A DNA stretch of 36,847 nucleotides, from the NCBI GenBank assembly GCA_018060625.1, contig JAGOVS010000013.1:1-36847 (forward strand). Reading direction: 5' to 3'. The notes beneath the pieces are model-generated. The model did not search any database, was not told the DNA's origin, and worked only from the letters and a program-made list of their open reading frames with translations. Each line of letters begins with the position of its first letter. Position 1 is the first letter of the stretch. Of this stretch, positions 31,201 to 36,847 are shown piece by piece. The stretch is from Bacteriovorax sp. (lineage in GTDB: Bacteria > Bdellovibrionota > Bacteriovoracia > Bacteriovoracales > Bacteriovoracaceae). The translations under genes and the position numbers were made by a program.

Positions 31201-31217
31201 AGTCTTACATAAGGACT
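31201..31217. promoter_or_regulatory. Operator-like palindrome, copy 2, upstream of the MarR gene
   Basis: AGTC-TTACATAAG-GACT has the same arms and spacer length as copy 1 but in inverted orientation. The sites are 51 bp apart start to start, near five helical turns. This copy lies 22 bases before the MarR start codon and would overlap the transcription start of a promoter using TTGACT at 31166, a good place for repression. Confidence 0.6.
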
Positions 31218-31239
31218 ATGAAGGCTCGGGAGTTATTTC

Positions 31240-31701
31240 ATGAAGAAAGTTTCAAATATCGGTTCTCTTCTTAAGAAAATTTATCGTACCTATTCCACCG
31301 AATTATTGTTGGCACTTCAAGTGAGAGGGTTTACAGATTTGCGGCCTTCTTTTTTAGAGGTTTTGCTTTTTATCTGTGAACATGATGGACCGACAATTAA
31401 GGAAATTGGAATGGGCTGTGGATTGAAGAAGCAAACGATGACCTCTCATTTAAATGAATTAGAAAAACGAGGTTACATTGAACGAAAAATGAACGAGCTA
31501 GACAAGCGCGAGCAGAATATTTTTCTTACTGAATATGGTCTAAAATTTAAGTTAAATCTTTTTGAATGTATTAATGAAATTGAAAAAAAGTATACAGATC
31601 TCATGGGGGATTTAGAGCTCAACAGAGTTGAGCTTACATTGAAGAATTTCCATTCAAAGCTACTCGTTCAGCCTGGACTTTTTGAGCATATCTCAGAATA
31701 G
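31240..31701 (+). CDS. MarR-family transcriptional regulator
   Basis: This 153-residue winged-helix protein has a helix-turn-helix at about 52-75 (TIKEIGMGCGLKKQTMTSHL) and a wing with the family signature (ERKMNELDKREQNIFLTEYG), flanked by helices for dimerisation. MarR proteins bind short palindromes and usually repress themselves and a neighbour until a ligand or oxidant binds. C46 and C60 are present, so thiol sensing is possible but unproven. ATG 31240 follows CGGGAG by seven bases. Its targets are unclear: the rodA operon ends upstream and the next gene is convergent, two bases away. Confidence 0.88.
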   Translation: MKKVSNIGSLLKKIYRTYSTELLLALQVRGFTDLRPSFLEVLLFICEHDGPTIKEIGMGCGLKKQTMTSHLNELEKRGYIERKMNELDKREQNIFLTEYGLKFKLNLFECINEIEKKYTDLMGDLELNRVELTLKNFHSKLLVQPGLFEHISE

Positions 31702-31703
31702 TA

Positions 31704-32222
31704 TTAAGTTTCAATATTAGGTTGAGATGATTGTGAATGGTCTTCTTTATTTCCAGGCCAGAAGTCATGGCCCCCGGAAATATTATTGATATTAAAAAAT
31801 CCCTTTTTTACAAGTAACTCACAAGCAGAAATTGAGCGCAGGCCATTTTCAGAAATAATCAATACCGGAATTGTTTTACTGGGGATTTCTACAAATCGAA
31901 CATGTAGTTCTTCAAGAGGGATCTGAAAAGCGTCTTTGAGGCGTGGTCCTTGAAATGCTTTTTGAGAGACATCTAGAATAATGAAGTCGATATTGGGATT
32001 ATTGTAAATACTCCAAGCTTTTTGAGGAGAAAGATCATTATAAGGTCTGCCCATTAAGATCATATTATCATCAATTTCTTCTCCATTTTTGATGCGGACA
32101 AGATGATTGCGCTGGAGGGTGATGGAAAAATCAAGCTTTTCATCCATGCGAGAAATATTTTTTTCAATATTATTAAGACGAGAATTGATAAACTCTAACA
32201 TTTGAAAAATTTTAAGATCCAT
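31704..32222 (-). CDS. Rhodanese-fold protein lacking the catalytic cysteine
   Basis: This 172-residue protein has an N-terminal coiled-coil (about 1-40, NSRLNNIEKNISRMDEKLD) and a rhodanese-like domain (about 65-157) with VSQKAFQGPRLKDAFQIPLE and a C-terminal GFFNINNISGGHDFWPG. In the active-site loop CxxGxRS the cysteine is replaced by serine: S124-E-N-G-L-R-S. Sulfur transfer by the normal mechanism is therefore unlikely; such domains often serve as binding modules. ATG 32222 follows AAGGAG by five bases; the GTG upstream (32246) precedes that SD. Confidence 0.8.
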   Translation of the reverse strand: MDLKIFQMLEFINSRLNNIEKNISRMDEKLDFSITLQRNHLVRIKNGEEIDDNMILMGRPYNDLSPQKAWSIYNNPNIDFIILDVSQKAFQGPRLKDAFQIPLEELHVRFVEIPSKTIPVLIISENGLRSISACELLVKKGFFNINNISGGHDFWPGNKEDHSQSSQPNIET

Positions 32223-32340
32223 TTGGGCTCCTTCATTCGACTCCACTCTATTCTATAGGAGAGTGGGGGGAATTGGAGTCGGGCAAAAAGATCGTAGTCT
32301 CTGTTAGGAAACATTCCCGACTGAAAAAGTCAGGAAAAGG

Positions 32341-33642
32341 TCATCTTATGAGGCCATCTAATTTCTTCTTTTGACCCTCAGAGAGTAAGTCATATTCGCA
32401 ATGAAGACGATTGACGGCATGGGATTTGGCAAATTTTGTAAAGAGATCCGTGGCCTCGCTAATATTAGAAACGACTAATTCCTTTTTATTAAAAAGTTTT
32501 CGTACAACTTTCATTGGAAATTTTCCATTAGATGTTTCATCTACATAGTATTTTGAAAGACGCCCACTCGAGCTAGAACGTATATACTCTATATTCTCGG
32601 ATTCAAGATACGCTTGGATTTCATTCAGAGTTTTTTCTTGAGTTTCATTGAAAGATTCAAAGATTTTTTGGGGGACTTGGTTTTTAATGATGGCCTCAGC
32701 ATATTTATTTTTTGAGCGCTTGAGTATTTTCATTAAATGCTGATCATCGTGTTCAATATATTCTTCAATATTGGCAGGGATTCGGTATTCTAAAGGAGAG
32801 GTCTTAAAATATTTATAGAGGAGTTGTTCGAGGCAAACAGCACGATAGTGAAAATAGACCATTATGAACATGTGGTAGCGAGAAAGCAGAAAATCATCAA
32901 AAGTGACTACCGCTCGTTCACTAATACCAAGATAAGCACTCTGGTTTTCAACACAAATTTCGAGGTTGTCGAGCAACCAGTCAAGATCGTGAGAGCCATA
33001 ACTGACTCCGCAGAAATAACTGTCTCGTAAAAGATAGTCCATGCGATCACAATCTAGCTCACTTGAAACTAGTTGATGTAAAATAGGGAAGTAGTTTACA
33101 CCTTTTATCGTAAAATAGTTTGCATCGCTGGTATGTCCAGTAATGAGATCCGCGATATATTTTCTTCCTACTCCAAATTTTTTCTCAACTAGAGAAAAAG
33201 ATCCTGCAAAGGAGCTGTCGACAATGGATTTGATTGTGTAATCTTCATGAGTAGCTTGGCGATCAGATAGTTGATCTTTTTTAGAGAGAAAATCAGCAGG
33301 AATGTTGAGTTCCGAAAGATTGGGCATTACTGTTTCAGTTGAATGAGAAAGAGGGGCGTGTCCCACGTCGTGAAGAAGGCCTGCTAATTTAAAAGTTTCT
33401 TTGAGTCTAAGAATATCTTTGTCAAAATGGTGGTGTCTAAATAATCGATCAAAAGCCTTGTCTGCAATATTCATAACCCCGATGGAGTGAATGAATCTAG
33501 TGTGTGTGGCCCCGGGGAAGACGTATTCAGAAAGTCCGAGTTGCTTAATATTTCTTAAGCGTTGAAAAAAGTCATCGCGAATGATGGGAATTTCCTCATC
33601 TAGGATATGAATTGAGCCATGAACAGGATCGCGAATTTCCAT
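32341..33642 (-). CDS. HD-domain phosphohydrolase (SAMHD1/dGTPase-like)
   Basis: This 433-residue protein starts MEIRDPVHGSIHI, the opening of the YdhJ/YwfO-type HD family. The metal ligands are visible: H52 (HTRFIHSIGV), H91-D92 (GLLHDVGHAPLSHS) and the distal aspartate in SELDCDRMDYLLRDSYF. By family knowledge such enzymes hydrolyse dNTPs to deoxynucleoside and triphosphate, though substrates vary. ATG 33642 follows TAAGGA by six bases. The gene is 25 bases after the glutaredoxin gene, so the two are probably co-transcribed. Confidence 0.92.
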   Translation of the reverse strand: MEIRDPVHGSIHILDEEIPIIRDDFFQRLRNIKQLGLSEYVFPGATHTRFIHSIGVMNIADKAFDRLFRHHHFDKDILRLKETFKLAGLLHDVGHAPLSHSTETVMPNLSELNIPADFLSKKDQLSDRQATHEDYTIKSIVDSSFAGSFSLVEKKFGVGRKYIADLITGHTSDANYFTIKGVNYFPILHQLVSSELDCDRMDYLLRDSYFCGVSYGSHDLDWLLDNLEICVENQSAYLGISERAVVTFDDFLLSRYHMFIMVYFHYRAVCLEQLLYKYFKTSPLEYRIPANIEEYIEHDDQHLMKILKRSKNKYAEAIIKNQVPQKIFESFNETQEKTLNEIQAYLESENIEYIRSSSSGRLSKYYVDETSNGKFPMKVVRKLFNKKELVVSNISEATDLFTKFAKSHAVNRLHCEYDLLSEGQKKKLDGLIR

Positions 33643-33667
33643 TTTATTTCCTTAGGACGTTTGTGAC

Positions 33668-33928
33668 TTAGTTATTTTTTTGCAATTTCTCGTTATTGGC
33701 CTTTAGCCAGTCGATAATCTCAAGTGATTCATGCATGGGGGAGCCATCGATGAAAAGACAAGGGACTGTCTTTTTCCCTGTCGTCTCGAAGAGTTTTTGC
33801 ATATTGCTTACATCATCATAAATATTTTTGAAGTTAACTTTTATACTGAGGTCATCAAGCGCTTTTAAAACTCTTTGGCAGTAGGGACAAGAATCGAAAT
33901 AATAGAGATCAAGTGTTGGTGAAGTCAT
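33668..33928 (-). CDS. Glutaredoxin-like thiol oxidoreductase
   Basis: This 86-residue thioredoxin-fold protein has the redox motif C14-P-Y-C17, the cis-proline segment TVPCLFIDG and ESLEIIDWLK, matching glutaredoxin and GST-N-type small proteins. It would reduce mixed disulfides with glutathione or a similar thiol. The start is ATG 33928 with AAGG upstream. Only 23 bases separate it from the terminator of the preceding gene, leaving little room for its own promoter. Confidence 0.92.
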   Translation of the reverse strand: MTSPTLDLYYFDSCPYCQRVLKALDDLSIKVNFKNIYDDVSNMQKLFETTGKKTVPCLFIDGSPMHESLEIIDWLKANNEKLQKNN

Positions 33929-33951
33929 GGAAAACCTTATCGGGTTAAAAG

Positions 33952-33981
33952 AAAGAGGGCTTCACTTTTGAAGCCCTCTTT
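33952..33981 (-). terminator. Intrinsic terminator of the Lys/Ala repeat gene
   Basis: A perfect 13-bp stem (33952-33964 with 33969-33981, loop CTTT) lies 17 bases after the stop of the gene at 33999-34823. On the minus strand it is followed by a T-rich tract (CTTTTAA). It lies immediately before the glutaredoxin gene. Confidence 0.85.
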
Positions 33982-33998
33982 TAAAATTTAAAAAAAGA

Positions 33999-34823
33999 CT
34001 AATAATCATCGTCATCGTCCAGACTCTCTTCAGTATCTCCAGACTTTTTCCCAAAAGCATATTGCTCGTCTTCATCAAGGTCGCGATTTAAATCTTCATC
34101 TTCAGGTTTGTCGAAAGCATCGTTATAACCCCAACCATAAGAGTAAGAGCCTGCGGACTTAACTTCTTCATCTTCTTCAGGATCAAATTCTTCCCCTGCA
34201 AAATGACTTTCTTCACCGTCATCATCTTCATCGACAAAATCTTCGTCACCCATGACTTCGTCAACTGTTTCGGCGTCATCTTCTTCACCCAGCAGATCAA
34301 CCTCCAGTTCGAATTCATCATCTTCATCTAGTATTGGAGCTGCTTTTGATTTTGTTTTTACTTTTGCAACTTGAGTCTTGGAACTCTTGTATTGTTTTAT
34401 GGCCTCTTCTCTTGAGAGAACCTTTGGTTTTGTCGCTTTTGCTGCTTCTTTTTCTGTTGCTTTTTTAGCAACAGGAGCGGCTTTTTTTGCAGCAGCTTTT
34501 TTAGCAACTGGAGCAGCCTTTTTTGCAGCAGCTTTTTTAGCAACAGGAGCAGCCTTTTTTGCAGCAGCTTTTTTAGCAACGGGAGCAGCCTTTTTTGCAG
34601 CAGCTTTTTTAGCAACAGGCGCAGCCTTTTTTGCAGCAGCCTTTTTAGCAACAGGCGCAGCCTTTTTTGCAGCAGCTTTTTTAGCAACAGGCGCAGCCTT
34701 TTTTGCAGCAGCTTTTTTAGCAACAGGCGCAGCCTTTTTTGCAGCAGCTTTTTTAGCAACGGGCGCGGCTTTTTTTGTAACGGTTTTTTTAGCGGGAGCT
34801 TTCTTCACTGGTTTTTTTGCCAC
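33999..34823 (-). CDS. Lys/Ala/Pro repeat protein with acidic C-terminal half (histone-H1-like tail)
   Basis: This 274-residue protein has two opposite halves. Residues 17-124 are nine copies of KKAAPVAKKAAA (the last ends ATE), strongly basic and like the tails of H1-like bacterial proteins such as AlgP or Hc2. A linker (125-165, with SREEAIKQYKSSK) leads to a very acidic region (166-274; DEDDEFELEVDLLGEEDDAE, ending SLDDDDDY) with an aromatic patch SYSYGWGYNDAF. GTG 34823 is chosen because GAGGG lies seven bases ahead; the longer frame to 34874 has no SD. It probably binds nucleic acid through the basic part; the acidic half could mask it or bind partners. Function is inferred from composition only. 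Confidence 0.85.
   Translation of the reverse strand: MAKKPVKKAPAKKTVTKKAAPVAKKAAAKKAAPVAKKAAAKKAAPVAKKAAAKKAAPVAKKAAAKKAAPVAKKAAAKKAAPVAKKAAAKKAAPVAKKAAAKKAAPVAKKAAAKKAAPVAKKATEKEAAKATKPKVLSREEAIKQYKSSKTQVAKVKTKSKAAPILDEDDEFELEVDLLGEEDDAETVDEVMGDEDFVDEDDDGEESHFAGEEFDPEEDEEVKSAGSYSYGWGYNDAFDKPEDEDLNRDLDEDEQYAFGKKSGDTEESLDDDDDY
34460..34775. repeat. Tandem 36-bp coding repeat, nine units
   Basis: Units recur every 36 bp (a shared GCAAC begins at 34468, 34504, 34540 and so on to 34756). They differ at only a few, mostly third-codon, positions. Each unit encodes 12 residues, so gain or loss of units keeps the frame. The near-identity of the DNA suggests recent expansion by slippage or recombination. 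Confidence 0.92.
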
Positions 34824-34915
34824 GATATTACCCTCTGAATGAGTTAAAATGACTATGAATATTCCTTTAATCAACTGGAATGAGTATATATGGAAAAATT
34901 GACTTTTTTCAAGAA

Positions 34916-36847
34916 TTAAAAATCAAGAAAGTAATTTTTATTAATACCGTTTGTAGCGTCATATTCAATCATATTATCTATTCCCACTCCATTAAAATCG
35001 GCAGGGATGTCGCCATTTCCATATTCGACTAGAGCAGGTGTCGCCCCGCTATTGTCAGTTTTACCCTTAATCACCTTACTTAGTTGAATGAATTTAGTAG
35101 AATAAAAATTACGACGAGTGGAAAAGTTGTCCGAGGAGTCGGCGCTTGAAATTTTTAAGGGGTGTTCATTGAGGGCGCTCGCTCCTTGACCAATTCCTTG
35201 ACGCTCACCTGGGTAGAAAGCAGTCATTAATTGCTCTGGTTTAAGCTTTAGCCCGAGAGGGCCATTTTCATCATAATAAAGGCCTATGTAATACAGACGA
35301 CGCTCTGGATTTTCAAATATTTCATCAATAAAACCGACCATCAATTCTACTAGGGGAGTGATATCGCATTCTTTTTTGGCTTTATCGTTAAAAAAATGTC
35401 CAAACTTAGACGCCATGTCAGTTTTGCAAGATGGGTCACTTGCTGAAGCTCCACTCAGTAAATTAGGAATTGGCGAGGCGCCAGGTATTCCAGCATTGAT
35501 ATGGATAGATTTTGCGGCCCCTGTTGTATCAGCACTGCTCGTTCCTCCCGCACTGATGGCGTGAATGCTGTTGGCAACATCAAGGAGAGCTTTTAGGTAT
35601 TGTTCAACAGCTTTTTTATTTGCTCCCATGTATATTTGTACAACCTGCTCGACGCTTTTCCCATTTTCATAGAGCAATCCTGTCCCAACTAAAGGAGCAA
35701 AAAGCTTATAAGTAAAACCTACTTGGGAGATGGGGTCTTTTTTAATAACGATAGGAGCAACATTATTTTTGTCGCTGACTTCTTCAAAACTTGGAACGAG
35801 GTAGTTGATAGCGTCGTATTTAGTGGCCCTTCTTGCTCGGACAATGGCCGCAAGAACATCATCACCACTAAGAGAGGAGCCAGGAATAACTGTTCCAATA
35901 CTAGCTTTAAGAGCTTTGAATTGAGAGCTTTGATAAAGGCCAAGTTTAGGAGGCTTGTTTGGATCTGGCGTGATGAATTGGATATTTGTATCTATGAAAC
36001 TATTTTTTTCAAGCTCATCTTTGCCTGTAAAATCATAAATCATATTTGGAATAGAATAAAAAACGTCACTCGAAGGATTAGGGACTCCTCCTATATTTTT
36101 TAGTTCATTATCGACCCAAAAATTCTCTGAATCAAAAGGAATAGGCATTCCAGGTTCAAATACTTTTTTACCAATAACAAGACCGCTCACATAGGAAGGA
36201 CTTCTTCTATTTGTGTCTCCAACGCGGGCCAAAACGGCAGAGTTACTGGTCTTATCAAAACTAAATAAATGGGGACCAATTCTTCCACCGAAAGGTTTTG
36301 CTGCAGCGTAGGCAGTGAGAGTCACTCCTCCTTCGAGATCTCCTCGAAAAGGAGCAAAGAGACCAATAAACTTGCTTTGAGTTTTGACAGCGTAATAAGT
36401 AAGAATTCGGGGATTTTTGACAAATCCCATGATGTAGCCTGGAACAGGCATGGCCGTTTTAGAAACTCCACAGGTCGCATCCATCGCTACGTCATCCATT
36501 CCTGCATTTTTAACTGTCGTCGTGGCAAAAGTAGAAAACATGGTTGCGAGATTAAGGGGGACTAATTGCAAATCAAGATACTGCTTGGATGTGGCCGGTC
36601 TAGATTCGCCGCCAGGGTAAGGGGATATACCTGTAGGGATTAAAAAACCAGAAGCAGACAAAGGATCAACCACCGTAACTTTTGGGGCAATTTCGCTCAT
36701 TTCAAAATGGCGAGTTAATTCATCATTAGAATTATTGTCTTTGTAAGCGCCACCGCTAAGGTTGCGATACGCAGACCAAAACGCCTTAAGAGGTCTTTCG
36801 TTTATTCCGATGTTTGAATTTTGGTTCTGAAGCTCAGATACCGTTTG
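34916..36847 (-). CDS. Large protein of unknown function, N-terminus beyond the window
   Basis: The frame is open through the window edge: 49 codons precede the first in-window ATG (36700) without a stop, so the gene starts outside. At least 643 residues are present. No catalytic motif or membrane segment is evident. Recognisable stretches include TAYAAAKPFGGRIGPHLF, GESRPATSKQYLDLQLVPLN and ERRLYYIGLYYDENGPLGL. The AKPFGGRIGP stretch loosely recalls large Tad/TadG-like envelope proteins of deltaproteobacteria, but this is from memory and weak. The composition (Gly, Ser, Asn, Asp) fits an exported protein. It ends 92 bases before the start of the Lys/Ala repeat gene on the same strand. Confidence 0.7.
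   Translation of the reverse strand, partial: QTVSELQNQNSNIGINERPLKAFWSAYRNLSGGAYKDNNSNDELTRHFEMSEIAPKVTVVDPLSASGFLIPTGISPYPGGESRPATSKQYLDLQLVPLNLATMFSTFATTTVKNAGMDDVAMDATCGVSKTAMPVPGYIMGFVKNPRILTYYAVKTQSKFIGLFAPFRGDLEGGVTLTAYAAAKPFGGRIGPHLFSFDKTSNSAVLARVGDTNRRSPSYVSGLVIGKKVFEPGMPIPFDSENFWVDNELKNIGGVPNPSSDVFYSIPNMIYDFTGKDELEKNSFIDTNIQFITPDPNKPPKLGLYQSSQFKALKASIGTVIPGSSLSGDDVLAAIVRARRATKYDAINYLVPSFEEVSDKNNVAPIVIKKDPISQVGFTYKLFAPLVGTGLLYENGKSVEQVVQIYMGANKKAVEQYLKALLDVANSIHAISAGGTSSADTTGAAKSIHINAGIPGASPIPNLLSGASASDPSCKTDMASKFGHFFNDKAKKECDITPLVELMVGFIDEIFENPERRLYYIGLYYDENGPLGLKLKPEQLMTAFYPGERQGIGQGASALNEHPLKISSADSSDNFSTRRNFYSTKFIQLSKVIKGKTDNSGATPALVEYGNGDIPADFNGVGIDNMIEYDATNGINKNYFLDF

Noticed and set aside
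32318..32338. Hairpin just after the HD-domain gene stop as a terminator
   Set aside because: The 7-bp stem is short and includes a G-T pair, and the following bases on the minus strand are not a T-run.
34460..34775. Regular 36-bp repeats that could suggest a CRISPR array
   Set aside because: The units are contiguous without unique spacers and translate as an in-frame 12-residue protein repeat.
34378..34842. A 154-codon open frame on the plus strand rich in Ala/Phe, opposite the Lys/Ala repeat gene
   Set aside because: It is the antisense shadow of the 36-bp coding repeats; the minus-strand frame has a GTG with a good SD and a non-repetitive C-terminal half, the plus frame does not.

Overview
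The window is about 36.8 kb of AT-rich bacterial chromosome, densely packed with genes. It encodes a Gram-negative cell plan: an Mla/MCE lipid transporter, lipoproteins, a PpiD-like periplasmic folding factor and MreCD-PBP2-RodA. It also carries a long flagellar operon flanked by sigma-54-activator-type genes. Base composition, gene content and protein style suggest a Bdellovibrionota member, most likely a Bacteriovorax/Halobacteriovorax-type bacterium. That placement is inferred from gene content, not from a marker gene. I saw no rRNA, tRNA, CRISPR array, insertion sequence or prophage.

Layout. (1) 1-786: the 3' part of a canonical sigma-54 activator. (2) 917-3094: ahpC and ahpF, a peroxide-reducing pair, with a perfect FNR-type palindrome upstream of ahpC and a hairpin between the genes. 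(3) 3096-5914, minus strand: a translationally coupled operon of lipoprotein, mlaE, mlaF and mlaD for phospholipid traffic between the membranes. (4) 6172-21704, plus strand: the flagellar block. It begins with a large exported repeat-rich protein and an activator-like protein whose ATPase and sigma-54 contact motifs are degenerate. Then follow flgB, flgC, fliE, fliF, fliG, fliH, fliI, fliJ, a MotE/YlxF-like gene, fliK, flgD, a TIGR02530-like gene and flgE, closed by a strong terminator. This builds the rod base, MS ring, switch, export ATPase and hook.

(5) 21754-24453, minus strand: an exported alpha/beta hydrolase of unusual architecture. (6) 24668-26415, minus strand: a PpiD-like isomerase and a small ferredoxin. 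Divergent from these is (7) 26556-31136, plus strand: mreC, mreD, mrdA (PBP2) and rodA, the elongation machinery, without mreB. (8) 31240-31701: a MarR-type regulator preceded by two near-identical 17-bp palindromes. (9) 31704-33928, minus strand: a rhodanese-fold protein lacking the catalytic cysteine, an HD phosphohydrolase and a glutaredoxin. (10) 33999-34823, minus strand: a Lys/Ala/Pro repeat protein with a very acidic C-terminal half, encoded by nine 36-bp repeats. (11) 34916 to the window end, minus strand: a large unidentified protein cut by the window edge.

The points most worth a second look are the degenerate activator beside flgB, the paired operators in front of the MarR gene, the hydrolase with a repeat placed between its putative catalytic residues, the basic/acidic repeat protein and the FNR-type site in front of ahpC. 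Many start codons were moved from the longest reading frame to the codon best placed behind a Shine-Dalgarno (SD) sequence.
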